A stretch of DNA of 64,000 nt, taken from a bacterium. GTDB taxonomy: Bacteria; Pseudomonadota; Gammaproteobacteria; Burkholderiales; Burkholderiaceae_C. The notes beneath the pieces were generated by a model. That model had not been told where the DNA came from. It was given only the letters and a program-made list of their open reading frames with translations, and did not search any database. Positions 1 through 9,194 of this stretch are shown here, piece by piece. Numbering within the stretch: the stretch's first letter is position 1; each line of letters starts with the position of its first letter. A program made the translations under genes and the position numbers. The stretch is taken from contig JAVBXK010000046.1 in assembly GCA_030824555.1 (NCBI GenBank), forward strand, positions 28,724 to 92,723. Direction: 5' to 3'.

Positions 1-705
1 GGCGGCGATCAGTTCCCGCAAGGCCGCACCCAGGGCCACGCAACGCCGGGGCGTGGGCTGGTTGGGCGGATCGAAGGTGTTCAAAATGACCGGGATAACC
101 GGCAAGGTCAGTTCACCCAGCAGACGGCGGTGAATGAACTGAAAGGCATGCCCTTCAAACTGGCCCCGCTCAAGCCCGTCCATCGCGGTGATGTCGAAGT
201 CACGGTCACACAACTGGCGGATCAGCCACTGCGCCATGTCTGATTTCACCGGGTACTCACGGTCCTCTTCGGGTTCGTGACGCCACATCCGTGCTGACTT
301 CACCCAGCTGTCACTGGTCGAGGCGGGTTCACGCGCCGTGTTGCGAATGGTGTCGCCAAAATAGATCGCAATGGCCGGGTTGTTGGTGGTGCGGAACAAC
401 TCGGTCTGGTCATCGCCCACGATCAGCAACACGTCCAGGTGGGCATTGCGGATGCGCTCGCTCAACTGGTCCATGGCGGCCTGCGCCGCGTCGTAGCGCT
501 CGCTCATTTTTGCCGGTGTCACGGTGGACTCGGTTCCCGCAGGGGCCACAGCCAGCAGGGCTTCGTAATCGGTTTTGTTACCCAGCTTGTCGAAGTAGTG
601 GACATTTTTCGTGTCAATCACACGGAATTCATGCTGCCAGTCTTCACGCTGTGAGACCAGCATGATGCTGTGGGACGAGCCAAAGGCGGCTACAAGTTGT
701 GCCAT
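1..705 (-). CDS. LigB-family extradiol ring-cleavage dioxygenase, 3' end outside window
   Basis: Partial gene: 235 codons are visible from the ATG and the frame stays open to the window edge. The protein resembles the catalytic LigB-type subunit of class III extradiol dioxygenases, which open catechol-like rings with non-haem Fe(II). Visible signs are an N-terminal MAQLVAAFGSSHS with His12 where LigB has a metal-ligand histidine, a VGDDQTELF segment near residue 95, and EGHAFQFIHRR followed by PVIPVILNTFDPPNQP near residues 185-215. A GAGGG ribosome-binding site lies 8 bases before the ATG. It follows the CaiB-type gene by 21 bases and is probably the last visible gene of the leftward operon. 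The family is clear; the substrate (protocatechuate, gallate or another catechol) is not. Confidence 0.85.
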   Translation of the reverse strand, partial: MAQLVAAFGSSHSIMLVSQREDWQHEFRVIDTKNVHYFDKLGNKTDYEALLAVAPAGTESTVTPAKMSERYDAAQAAMDQLSERIRNAHLDVLLIVGDDQTELFRTTNNPAIAIYFGDTIRNTAREPASTSDSWVKSARMWRHEPEEDREYPVKSDMAQWLIRQLCDRDFDITAMDGLERGQFEGHAFQFIHRRLLGELTLPVIPVILNTFDPPNQPTPRRCVALGAALRELIAA

Positions 706-726
706 GTGAATACCCTCAGATTGGAA

Positions 727-1944
727 TCAAACAACAAACCGGGCGCGTAGCTGCTCGATCTGTGCGGTTTCGTAGCCCAGTTCGCTCAAGATCGCATTGG
801 TCTGGTCGCCTTGGTGCGGTGCAGGCTTCAGTGGGCCGTCATCGCGCGGGTAGCGCGAAAAGTGCATGGGCAGGCCCACCACTTCGATATCGCCCAGCTC
901 AGGGTGGTGCATGGTCCGCGCGATGCCCAGGTGCTTGACCTGTGGGTCGGCGAACACGTGGTCCACTGTGTGAATGGGGCCGCAGGGCACCCCAGCCTTC
1001 AACAGCTGTTCGGTCCATTTGGCAGTGGTGCGGGTCTTGAAGGCGGCACCGATGGCCGCATTCACGCGGGCACGGTTTTGCACCCGTTCAGGATCGGAGC
1101 CAAAACCGGGTTCATGAACCAGATGAGCGACATCCAAGGCTTCACACAGCCGTTTCCACATCGTCTGACCGATGGCAGCAAGGTTCAGGTAGCCATCACG
1201 GGTTTCGAACACGCCCGTGGGTACCGTCAGCGGGTGCTCGTTGCCAGTGGATTTGGGTACTTTGCGGTCTATCAGCCACTGTGCTGCCTGGAAATCGAGC
1301 ATGGCAATTTGCGATTCCAGCAGCGAGGTTTGCACCCATTGACCTTCGCCTGACATGTCGCGCTCCAGCAGCGCGGCCATGATGGCTTGTGCACAAAAAT
1401 GCCCCGAGCACAGGTCGGCAATGGGAATGCCCACGCGCATCGGGCCATCTTCAGGTTTGCCGGTGATGCTCATCAATCCGCCCATGCCCTGTGCAATGGA
1501 GTCGAAGCCGGGCCATTTGGCGTACGGCCCATCCTGACCAAAACCGGAAATGCTGGCGTAAACCAGCCTTGGGTTGATGGCCCGCAGGGCATCGGGGCCA
1601 ATGCCCAGGCGGTATTTCACGTCGGGCCGGTAGTTTTCTATGAATACATCGGCTGTTTTGACCAAGGCGTGAAGAATCGCGAGCCCCTCTGGCTCCTTCA
1701 TGTTGAGCGTCAGGCTTTCTTTGTTGCGATGCAAGTTTTCGTAGTCGGCCCGGTTGTGGTCCCGCCCGCCAATCATGTCGTCCCCACCGGGCGCACCCGG
1801 CGGAATTTCCAACTTGATGACGCGCGCCCCCAGATCGGCAAACGTGCGGATGGCCGTGGGGCCAGCCCGCACCCGCGTGGCATCGAGGATGGTGAAACGG
1901 GACAGCGGACCCTTGCGTGGCGGGGTTGTTTCAGGTGTTGTCAT
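727..1944 (-). CDS. CaiB/BaiF family (class III) CoA transferase
   Basis: 405 residues, full length for family III CoA transferases, which move CoA between acyl groups through an aspartyl-CoA intermediate. The N-terminal Rossmann-like start LGARVIKLE, the ENYRPDVKYRLGI block, the GFGQDGPYAKWPGFD block and a PIADLCSGHF segment carrying the probable catalytic Asp (family position about 169) are all present. It starts 11 bases after the DUF35 gene stop. In this operon it probably activates a catabolic intermediate by transferring CoA from succinyl-CoA or another acyl-CoA; donor and acceptor are inferred only from context. Dehydratase or racemase members of the same fold (for example alpha-methylacyl-CoA racemase) are the main alternative. 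Confidence 0.9.
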   Translation of the reverse strand: MTTPETTPPRKGPLSRFTILDATRVRAGPTAIRTFADLGARVIKLEIPPGAPGGDDMIGGRDHNRADYENLHRNKESLTLNMKEPEGLAILHALVKTADVFIENYRPDVKYRLGIGPDALRAINPRLVYASISGFGQDGPYAKWPGFDSIAQGMGGLMSITGKPEDGPMRVGIPIADLCSGHFCAQAIMAALLERDMSGEGQWVQTSLLESQIAMLDFQAAQWLIDRKVPKSTGNEHPLTVPTGVFETRDGYLNLAAIGQTMWKRLCEALDVAHLVHEPGFGSDPERVQNRARVNAAIGAAFKTRTTAKWTEQLLKAGVPCGPIHTVDHVFADPQVKHLGIARTMHHPELGDIEVVGLPMHFSRYPRDDGPLKPAPHQGDQTNAILSELGYETAQIEQLRARFVV

Positions 1945-1955
1945 GGCGGGTTGCC

Positions 1956-2405
1956 TCAGGCAGGTGTGAACATGGGCACAGCATGTCCACCTTCACTGGG
2001 CTTGAAAATCACGCGAACGGCTTGTCCCATTTGGACAAGGGTCGGGTCGCAATCGACAAGGTTGGTCATCAGCGTGATGCCTTCGGCCAGCGTGACATAG
2101 GCCAATGTGTAGGCGGCATCTCCCTTGCCCATGGTGCTGAATGAATACACGGCGCCGGTGCCCGCCGCCTCTAGCCACTCGGTGTTGGCGCTGAGGCAGT
2201 GGGGGCATATGTCACGCGGGTAGTGGTGCACTTTTCCACAGGCGTTGCATCGCTTGATCAGCAAACGACCTTCGTCAGCCGCGATCCAATAGGGCAGGGA
2301 TTCGGGCAGCACGCGTGGAGCGGGAATCTTGCATGGCCCAGTGGATGGCACGGGAGGACGAACGGGTTGGTCACGCATCGTTTCAGGGTTGTTCATGGTG
2401 CTCAT
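1956..2405 (-). CDS. DUF35 / OB-fold protein with zinc ribbon, thiolase partner
   Basis: 149 residues. A rubredoxin-like zinc ribbon is visible as CNACGKVHHYPRDICPHC (two CxxC pairs), followed by an OB-fold segment (TGAVYSFSTMGKGDAAYTLA and later MTNLVDCDP). DUF35 proteins bind acyl-CoA and form complexes with thiolase-like enzymes or hydratases. The ATG overlaps the thiolase TGA as ATGA, so translation is probably coupled, which supports a thiolase-DUF35 complex. The longer upstream reading frame lies inside the thiolase gene and was rejected as the start. A second ATG three codons downstream is possible. Confidence 0.88.
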   Translation of the reverse strand: MSTMNNPETMRDQPVRPPVPSTGPCKIPAPRVLPESLPYWIAADEGRLLIKRCNACGKVHHYPRDICPHCLSANTEWLEAAGTGAVYSFSTMGKGDAAYTLAYVTLAEGITLMTNLVDCDPTLVQMGQAVRVIFKPSEGGHAVPMFTPA

Positions 2406-3619
2406 GTCCTTTCCAGAATCAAGGTTCCGGCTGTGTGACGCGAGGCCAGCGCACCACCGATGCCGCTGACCAACGCCAGATTGCAGTTGGCTACTTGCAC
2501 AGCCGGGTGGGCTTCGCCACGCAGTTGGCGTACCGCTTCGATGATCTTGGTGATGCCGCCACGGTTGGCGGGATGGTTGTTGCACAATCCTCCGCCGTCG
2601 GTGTTGAACGGCAGCCTGCCTACCCCGGCAATGAGGTTGCCGTCGGCCACGAATCGGCCACCTTCGCCTTTTTTGCAGAAACCCAGGTCTTCCAGTTGCA
2701 TCAGCACAGTGATGGTGAAGCTGTCGTACAGCGAGGCGTACTGAATGTCTGCAGGCGTGACACCGGCCTCGGCAAAAGCCTGGGGACCCGACCAGGCTGC
2801 AGCCGAATAGGTCAGGTCGATCTGACCGCCCATGCTGTGTTTGGGTGCTTCCCCAGTGCCGCGCACCATCACCATCGGGCGCTTGTGCTTGCGCGCCAGT
2901 TCGCGCGCAATTTCTGGCCGGGCAACGATGACTGCCCCTCCTCCATCGCTCATCACGCAGCAGTCCAGTCGGTGCAGCGGGTCGCTCACCAGGGGGGAGT
3001 TCACCACGTCTTCCACCGTGACCACATCGCGCAGCATCGCGTTCACGTTGTGCTGGGCATGGTGCGATGCGGCCACTTTGATCCAGGCCAACTGCTCGCT
3101 GGTGGTGCCGAACTCGAACATGTGGCGCTTGGCAACAGCCGCGTACAGATTTTGGGTCGCGGGGCCATAGGGCAGCTCAAATGCCAGCTCCGGGGCATCG
3201 GGGTCCGGTGGTTTCAGGGCCAGAGGCGATTTGCCGCCGCGGCCCTCTTTGGCTGCGGCCTGGGCAGCCGCCATCTGCGCCCGCGGGCGGCCTGCCAAGG
3301 TGATGAGTGCCACGTTGCAGCGGCCTGCCGCAATGGCCGCAGCGGCATGCGCGACGTGCAAGATGGGCGCTGAGCCACCGCATTCGGTGGAGTCCACATG
3401 ACACAGTTGGAGGCCCAGGTATTCGGCCACTGTGGTAGTGCCCAAACCGGGTGCATCGCCCGCACAGAAGTAGCCGTCAATGTCGTGTTTGGACAAGCCG
3501 GCATCCTCCAGCGCGCCTTTGGCAACGTCAGCGTGCAGGCGCACAACGGAAAGGCTGTCCGCTTTGCGGGTAGGGTGTTCATACGCGCCCACGATGTAGG
3601 CGGATCCGTTCAAGCTCAT
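2402..3619 (-). CDS. Thiolase family protein (SCP-x type acyl-CoA C-acyltransferase)
   Basis: 405 residues, typical of SCP-x/lipid-transfer type thiolases. The nucleophile region reads DSTECGGSAPILHVAHAA, with a Cys just before GGS; the C-terminal His region reads GGGLCNNHPANRGG and the end reads SGIGGALASRHTAGTL. Thiolases release acetyl- or propionyl-CoA from 3-ketoacyl-CoA in beta-oxidation. The related Ltp-type enzymes paired with DUF35 proteins instead perform retro-aldol cleavage. The retained Cys argues for true thiolysis. The gene is coupled by ATGA to the DUF35 gene and sits in an operon with acyl-CoA dehydrogenases, so it probably cuts a CoA thioester made by those enzymes. Confidence 0.88.
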   Translation of the reverse strand: MSLNGSAYIVGAYEHPTRKADSLSVVRLHADVAKGALEDAGLSKHDIDGYFCAGDAPGLGTTTVAEYLGLQLCHVDSTECGGSAPILHVAHAAAAIAAGRCNVALITLAGRPRAQMAAAQAAAKEGRGGKSPLALKPPDPDAPELAFELPYGPATQNLYAAVAKRHMFEFGTTSEQLAWIKVAASHHAQHNVNAMLRDVVTVEDVVNSPLVSDPLHRLDCCVMSDGGGAVIVARPEIARELARKHKRPMVMVRGTGEAPKHSMGGQIDLTYSAAAWSGPQAFAEAGVTPADIQYASLYDSFTITVLMQLEDLGFCKKGEGGRFVADGNLIAGVGRLPFNTDGGGLCNNHPANRGGITKIIEAVRQLRGEAHPAVQVANCNLALVSGIGGALASRHTAGTLILERT

Positions 3620-3643
3620 GGTGTTGGTGTGGTGGTTGACGGG

Positions 3644-4624
3644 TCACTGTGCAGGGGTAAACCCAGTGGCTTTGATGACCGGTCCCCAATAGGCCAGTTC
3701 TTTGCGCAACAACACGTCCATTTCGTCGGCAGAGTGGAAATCAGGGGTCAACGTGGCTTTGTTGATGAGTGAGTCGCGTACTTCGGGCAGTGCCAGCGCG
3801 TACTTCAAGGCGTTTTGCACTTGTGCCAACTTGTCTTTGGGTGTGTTGGCGGGTGCCCACATGCCGGTCCATGCGTCCCCTGTGTCGATGTTGATGCCTT
3901 GTTCCTTGAAGGTCGGCACATCGGGCAGCACCGTTGAACGCTTGGCGCCGAACACCCCCAGCACGCGCACCCTTTCGCTCTTCTGGTGCGGCAATATGTC
4001 GCCCGCTGTCATGACGCCTGCGGGCACCTGCCCACCCAGCAAATCGGTCACCAGTGGGCCATTGCCTCGGTAGGGAATGACTTGCAAGTCCATGCCAATG
4101 GCCTTGCCCAGTTGAATACCGCTGAAGTGGGTGTGGCCACCTGCACCTGCTGTGCCAAAGCTGGCGTTCTTGGGATTTGCCTTGACCCAGGCCACGTACT
4201 CTTTGGCTGTTTTGACCCCGGACTGGACACCGACTGCCAACGCAAGCGGGTATGACACGATGACACCGACAGGCGTGAAATCGGTGAGCATGTCGTATTT
4301 CAGTACGTCTTGCGGATACAGCAGAGTCTGAAATACGGGCGTGGCGTTGGGGGCAATCATGAACGTCAGGCCATCGGGTGGACTGGCCTTGAGCGCCTGT
4401 GCCGCCAACCGGCCACCTGCACCGGCCTTGTTGTCGATGATGATGGTCTGCTTGAGCACCACTGACATTTTTTCTGCCAGCAAGCGTGCCACGGTATCGG
4501 TTGATCCCCCCGGAGGGAACCCAACCAGGAACCGGATGGGTTGGCTCGTTTGCGCTTGTGCGGAAAGTGAAAATCCACACAGTGCCGTGAGCACCCATGA
4601 AATGAATGTCTTGCGATTCAGCAT
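3644..4624 (-). CDS. Bug/TctC-type periplasmic solute-binding protein
   Basis: 326 residues with an N-terminal export signal ending near SLSAQAQ, then the Bug-family signature PIRFLVGFPPGGSTDTVARL, the IIIDNKAGAGGR block and GDAWTGMWAP near residue 230. Bug proteins bind carboxylated solutes in the periplasm for tripartite tricarboxylate transporters. The start is the ATG preceded by AAGGAG at 8-9 bases; a longer frame upstream lacks such a site. No TctA or TctB membrane subunit is in the window, so it must work with components encoded elsewhere. It is a close paralogue of the protein encoded at 13068-14042 in the other arm of the cluster. Confidence 0.92.
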   Translation of the reverse strand: MLNRKTFISWVLTALCGFSLSAQAQTSQPIRFLVGFPPGGSTDTVARLLAEKMSVVLKQTIIIDNKAGAGGRLAAQALKASPPDGLTFMIAPNATPVFQTLLYPQDVLKYDMLTDFTPVGVIVSYPLALAVGVQSGVKTAKEYVAWVKANPKNASFGTAGAGGHTHFSGIQLGKAIGMDLQVIPYRGNGPLVTDLLGGQVPAGVMTAGDILPHQKSERVRVLGVFGAKRSTVLPDVPTFKEQGINIDTGDAWTGMWAPANTPKDKLAQVQNALKYALALPEVRDSLINKATLTPDFHSADEMDVLLRKELAYWGPVIKATGFTPAQ

Positions 4625-4689
4625 CGTTGTCTCCTTGTATTCAATTGACGATGACGGGAAGGCCCCGTCGCATTCATTTGCCGCAACAC

Positions 4690-5805
4690 TCACACCCGTT
4701 TGAGGTGCCAGCTGGCATCACCAAAAAGTTGCCCGATGACCATCAGACGCTTGGCGTAGTGACCGACGCGACATTCATCTGTCATGCCCATGGCCCCGTG
4801 CAGCTGGATGGCTGAGAAGCCAAGCCTGCGTCCCTGTTGATTCACGAAGGCTTTGGCTGCGGACACCAGACGTTTGCGTTGGACTGCCTCTCCAGCCTCA
4901 ACGGCCATGGCTGCGGCGCACGCCATGGACTTGAGCTGTTCCAACGCAATGGACATGTCGGCCAGGGTGTGCTGCATCACCTGGAATTTCGCCAGTGGCA
5001 TGCCAAATTGCTTGCGGGTGCGGAGGTGTTCGGCGGTGTGAACAATCAGTGCATCGACGATGCCCACTGCCTCTGCACACAGCGCAGCGATGGTGGCGTC
5101 CAGCGAAGCTTCCACCGCATCTGCCGCCTCACCCACGATCCCCAGCACGTGCTCGGCTGCCACCGGTACATCGGTCAGCGTGACGGTAGCGGCGCGGCGA
5201 CCGTCCAATGTGTCGTGACCCCGAACGTGCACGCCAGGCGTGTTGGCGGCTACCGCAAAAACAGTCAGACCACCGCGCGCAGGTGCCTTGCCCGTCGTGC
5301 GCGCCACGACCAACAGCAAGTCCGCGCTGTCACCCTGCAGCACACAGGTTTTGTGACCATTGAGCAAGTACCCACCCTGGGTGGCATGGGCCTGCGTCTG
5401 CAGGCGTTGCCAGTCGTAGCGAATGCCGTCTTCGTACAAGGCCACACTGGCTTGCAGCGTGCCGCTGGCCATTCCTGGCAGCCATTGCATGTGCTGTGCG
5501 TTCGAGCCCAGACGCGTCAGCAACTGACCGGCCATGACCGTGCTTGCAACGAATGCCCCGCCACCCAATACCCGGCCCAGTTCTTGGGCGACCAGCAACA
5601 CTTCAACCGGTCCCTGCTCGCTGCCTCCCGCTTCGGCTGAAAAGGGCAATCCCAGCAGCCCCAGTTGTGCCATGCCTGTCCAGCGGGTAACTGCTTGTTC
5701 TCGCGTCTCAGGGTTGCCCCGGTGCGCTGCCGGGTACTCTCCCTCGCAAAAGCGCTGCACTGCTTCGCGCAGCGCCAGATGATCGTCGTTCAAAGAAAAA
5801 TCCAT
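4690..5805 (-). CDS. Acyl-CoA dehydrogenase, smaller paired subunit
   Basis: 371 residues. It begins MDFSLNDDHLALREAVQRF and ends in the acyl-CoA dehydrogenase C-terminal domain (RKQFGMPLAKFQVMQHTLAD, later QLHGAMGMTDE). It oxidises an acyl-CoA to the 2-enoyl-CoA with FAD and passes electrons to ETF. The preceding gene encodes a larger acyl-CoA dehydrogenase 34 bases upstream. This large/small pairing resembles the PimC/PimD pimeloyl-CoA dehydrogenase arrangement and other heteromeric enzymes acting on bulky CoA esters. The middle region is less conserved than in the partner, as is usual for the small subunit. The start is the ATG after an AAGGAC site. Confidence 0.9.
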   Translation of the reverse strand: MDFSLNDDHLALREAVQRFCEGEYPAAHRGNPETREQAVTRWTGMAQLGLLGLPFSAEAGGSEQGPVEVLLVAQELGRVLGGGAFVASTVMAGQLLTRLGSNAQHMQWLPGMASGTLQASVALYEDGIRYDWQRLQTQAHATQGGYLLNGHKTCVLQGDSADLLLVVARTTGKAPARGGLTVFAVAANTPGVHVRGHDTLDGRRAATVTLTDVPVAAEHVLGIVGEAADAVEASLDATIAALCAEAVGIVDALIVHTAEHLRTRKQFGMPLAKFQVMQHTLADMSIALEQLKSMACAAAMAVEAGEAVQRKRLVSAAKAFVNQQGRRLGFSAIQLHGAMGMTDECRVGHYAKRLMVIGQLFGDASWHLKRV

Positions 5806-5839
5806 GGCGTGTCCTTGTGCTTTGGGCGGTGACCGGTGC

Positions 5840-7033
5840 TCAGAAGGCATCGAGCGTGGCCCGGCCGATCAGGTTGCGCTGCACCTCGCTGGTGCCGCCG
5901 TAAATCGTGAGCTTTCTGGCATCCAGGCAGTTGGCCGCCAACGCCGCCAACGAACCGTCCACCACTGCCTCATCCAGATGCCCGAGGTCAAGTGCGTCGG
6001 CTGAAAACGGCACGGCATCAGGGCCGGCAATGTCGACCAGCATTTCAAAGATGGCCTGGCGCAGCTCTGTCCCGCGCACCTTGAGCATGGAGGCCTCCAC
6101 CCCAGGCGTGCGGCTTTGCTGGTGTGCACTCAACAGGCGCAAAGCCGTGAACTCCAGTGCCATGAGCTCTACGTCGAACTGCGCCAACCGTGTTTGCAGG
6201 TCGGGGTCTTCACTCAGACCTTGTTGTGCGGCCAACTGGCGGGCACGGGCCAGTTGCTGCTTGCACGAGCCAATGCCTGCAATGCCCGTGCGCTCGTGGC
6301 CCAACAGATATTTGCCGTACGACCAGCCCTTGTTCAATTCGCCGACCAGGTTTTCCACCGGCACACGCACGTTGTCGAGGAAGCACTCGTTGAGATCGGC
6401 GCCACCTTCCAGCATGCGGATCGGGCGCACCAGAAGTCCAGGGGACGCCATGTCAATCAGCAAGAACGAAATGCCCTCTTGCGGCTTGGCAGCGTTGGGG
6501 TCGGTGCGCACCAGCGCGAACATCATCGAGCACCATTGCGCGTAAGAGGTCCAGACCTTGTGGCCATTCACCACAAAGTGCTTGCCGTCGGGTTCCAGCA
6601 CGGCGGACGTTCGCACAGCGGCCAGATCCGAGCCCGCCCCCGGTTCCGAAAAACCCTGCGCCCACCACGTGTTGCTTTGGCGAATGTCAGGCAGATACTT
6701 CTGCTTTTGCTCTTCAGTGCCGAATGCATGCAGCACTGGCCCCAGCATCTGTATGCCGCTGGCGATGATGCGTGGCGCACCCGCCAGCTGCGTTTCCTCA
6801 TCAAAGATGTACCGCTGCACGTGATTCCAACCGGGACCACCGTACTCAACCGGCCAGCTCGGGGTGAGCCACCCGCGTGCCTCCAGGATTCGGAACCAGG
6901 TGACATAGTCGGCGTGCGTCAGGCGCAGACCCATTTCAACTTTGCGCTGTATGGCTTGCGGCAGTTTGTTTTTGACGAATTCGCGCACCTCAAGCCGAAA
7001 TGCTTCGTCGGCAGCGGAGAACTGGAGTTTCAT
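5840..7033 (-). CDS. Acyl-CoA dehydrogenase, larger paired subunit
   Basis: 397 residues. The start at MKLQFSAADEAFRLEVREF lies 10 bases after the synthetase stop. Visible blocks are GFSEPGAGSDLAAVRTSA (FAD/substrate loop), NGHKVWTSYAQWC, and the C-terminal IYGGTSEVQRNLIGR that typically ends this family. It has the canonical dehydrogenase features its small partner partly lacks, so it is probably the flavin-bearing catalytic subunit of a heteromer. Role: the first oxidation step of beta-oxidation on a CoA ester made by this operon. The substrate is unknown; dicarboxyl or ring-containing acyl-CoAs are plausible from the family. Confidence 0.92.
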   Translation of the reverse strand: MKLQFSAADEAFRLEVREFVKNKLPQAIQRKVEMGLRLTHADYVTWFRILEARGWLTPSWPVEYGGPGWNHVQRYIFDEETQLAGAPRIIASGIQMLGPVLHAFGTEEQKQKYLPDIRQSNTWWAQGFSEPGAGSDLAAVRTSAVLEPDGKHFVVNGHKVWTSYAQWCSMMFALVRTDPNAAKPQEGISFLLIDMASPGLLVRPIRMLEGGADLNECFLDNVRVPVENLVGELNKGWSYGKYLLGHERTGIAGIGSCKQQLARARQLAAQQGLSEDPDLQTRLAQFDVELMALEFTALRLLSAHQQSRTPGVEASMLKVRGTELRQAIFEMLVDIAGPDAVPFSADALDLGHLDEAVVDGSLAALAANCLDARKLTIYGGTSEVQRNLIGRATLDAF

Positions 7034-7043
7034 GGCCGTGCTT

Positions 7044-9194
7044 TCAGACAGGGGTGGCCACCACCAACGCATCCAGCGCCAGCACTGGCTGCGTGGAACC
7101 TGCCGGGTAGGCCACCAGTGGGTTGACATCGATTTCCGTGATGCGCGGGTTGGCACGCATCTGCGCACCGACCAGGGCAACCACCTGGGCAATGGCAGGC
7201 AGGTCCACGCCCGAAGCACCCCGGATGCCGTTCAGAACAGCGGCTGCTTTCAACCTGCCCAGTTCCACCACGATGTCTGCCTGCGCCATGTTTGCCGGGA
7301 CCAGGCGAACGTCTTTGAGTGCTTCGATCCAAATGCCCCCCAAACCCACCAGCACCACGGGCCCCCACTCCGGGTCGCGCTTGGCTCCCACCACCAATTC
7401 AAGTCCACGTGGACCCATGCGCTCCACCAGTGCGCCGTCCAGCGTCAACTCGGGTCGATGACGGGCCACGTTGGTGTGCAAGTGCTGCCAGCCTGCGCGC
7501 AAGGCGGCCTCGTCCGCCAACCCCACCAGCACGCCACCCACATCGCTTTTGTGTGGCAGTTCACTGGCCTGGGCCTTGAGCACCACGGGGTAACCGATCT
7601 CGGTGGCTATCCGCACCGCGTGGTCTGCATCGGTTGCCAGTGCCCCCTGGGGCACCGCCACGCCTGCGCCGGCGAGCCAGGCTTTTCCCATGTATTCGGC
7701 AAAAATGCCATTGGGTGGTACCGCCCCTGGCAGTGGCAAGGTGGCGGCCTGGCTGCAGTCGGCGCGGGATGCGCGCTGCAATGCCTCGCCGTAAGTTGCC
7801 ACCTGGCGCAACGCACGCATCGCTCGGTCTGCTGACCGAAACAGCGGCACACCGCTGGTCGCAATGGCTGCAGTGAAGAACGGCTCCACCGGACTGCCGT
7901 CGCCAGTCAGCACCAGCACAGCGGGTTTGGTTGCACGGCCAATGGCTGGCACGATGTGTTCGGCCTTGTCGCGCTGCGCCATCTCTGGCCCCACCGGTAT
8001 GGCCAACAAGATGTTGCCCACCCGCTCGTCGTCCAGCATGGTCAGCAGCAAATCGCCAATCAGACCAGGCTGGCGCACGCCAATGGTGGTGTAGTCCAGT
8101 GGGTTTTCCGGCACGGCATAGGCAGGGAGCAACGCTGTGAGCTTGCTCACTGTCGGGGTTGTGAGTTCGGGCAGTGCCAGTCCAAGGTCCTCTGCAAAGT
8201 CAAGTGCAATGTTTTTCATCGCCCCGGACCCGGTCATGAAGGCCGTGCCACCAGCAGGCGGCTGCGGGTAGCGAAGCAAGATGGTGCTGGTGTCCAACAA
8301 CTCGTCCAAAGACTCCACCATCACCACGGCCTCGCTCTTGAGCAGCGCGGTGGCCGTGGCATGGTCTCCCGCGAGTGCGCCTGTATGCGACTGCGCTGCC
8401 TCGCGTGCCCGCGCACTGCGGCCCGGCATCAGCAGAACCAGTGGTTTGCCCGCTGCGCGGGCTTGTGCGGCCAACTGCAAGAATGTTTGCGGGCGGCGAA
8501 TTTGCTCCGCATACACCGTGATGACGCGGGTTTGCGCATCGGCGATGTAGTGCGCCAACACATCTTCGACCGCCACAGACACTTCGTTGCCGGTTGAAAA
8601 CACGGCGGTCACGGGCACATCGCGGCTCAAAAAGGCGTCACGCAGGTTGGCGGCCATGAACCCGCTCTGTGCGACCACGCCCACACCGGGGCGCTGTTCA
8701 CGTGCGCGCAAGGTCAACGGCTCGAAGGTGACGGGGACGCCTGCCGCCAGGTTGGTAAAGCCCATGCAATTGGGGCCCACCAACAGGATGCCCAGGGACT
8801 TGGCCACTTCAGCCAAGGCCAGTTGTTTGGCCTGACCTTCTTCGCCAGCTTCGGCATAACCCGAAGCAAACAGCACCGCAGCGTGACATTGGCGTGCCGC
8901 CAGTGCCTTCACGGCTTCGAGCACGCCCGCCTCGGGGATGGCCAGCACAGCCAGATCAATGCCCGTTGGCAATGCGTCCACTGACTTCACGCATGGACGG
9001 CCATGGATTTCCTCGCTGCTGCGGCTCACCAGATGAAGCGTGCCGTCATATCCAAAGCGGTCGAGGTTGCCCTGGACAAAACCACCAAATGACCGGGGGT
9101 CGGACGATGCACCCACGATGGCGATGGAGCGAGGGCACAGGATCCGATCGACCGGCAAAACGGCAGATGACGACGCTGAAGCAATCACAGACAT
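7044..9194 (-). CDS. ADP-forming acyl-CoA synthetase (acetate-CoA ligase family)
   Basis: 716 residues in the usual fused order: CoA-binding Rossmann domain (RSIAIVGASSDPRSFGGFVQ near residues 22-41), succinyl-CoA-ligase-like domains in the middle, and a C-terminal ATP-grasp domain (GYPVVLKAQASELPHKSDVG, then EIDVNPLVAYP). It ligates CoA to an organic acid with ATP, giving ADP and phosphate. It is the first gene of the leftward operon, directly after the divergent promoter region. An AAAGGTG site precedes the chosen ATG. As entry gene of an acyl-CoA pathway it is the best candidate for substrate activation; the natural acid is unknown. Confidence 0.9.
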   Translation of the reverse strand: MSVIASASSSAVLPVDRILCPRSIAIVGASSDPRSFGGFVQGNLDRFGYDGTLHLVSRSSEEIHGRPCVKSVDALPTGIDLAVLAIPEAGVLEAVKALAARQCHAAVLFASGYAEAGEEGQAKQLALAEVAKSLGILLVGPNCMGFTNLAAGVPVTFEPLTLRAREQRPGVGVVAQSGFMAANLRDAFLSRDVPVTAVFSTGNEVSVAVEDVLAHYIADAQTRVITVYAEQIRRPQTFLQLAAQARAAGKPLVLLMPGRSARAREAAQSHTGALAGDHATATALLKSEAVVMVESLDELLDTSTILLRYPQPPAGGTAFMTGSGAMKNIALDFAEDLGLALPELTTPTVSKLTALLPAYAVPENPLDYTTIGVRQPGLIGDLLLTMLDDERVGNILLAIPVGPEMAQRDKAEHIVPAIGRATKPAVLVLTGDGSPVEPFFTAAIATSGVPLFRSADRAMRALRQVATYGEALQRASRADCSQAATLPLPGAVPPNGIFAEYMGKAWLAGAGVAVPQGALATDADHAVRIATEIGYPVVLKAQASELPHKSDVGGVLVGLADEAALRAGWQHLHTNVARHRPELTLDGALVERMGPRGLELVVGAKRDPEWGPVVLVGLGGIWIEALKDVRLVPANMAQADIVVELGRLKAAAVLNGIRGASGVDLPAIAQVVALVGAQMRANPRITEIDVNPLVAYPAGSTQPVLALDALVVATPV

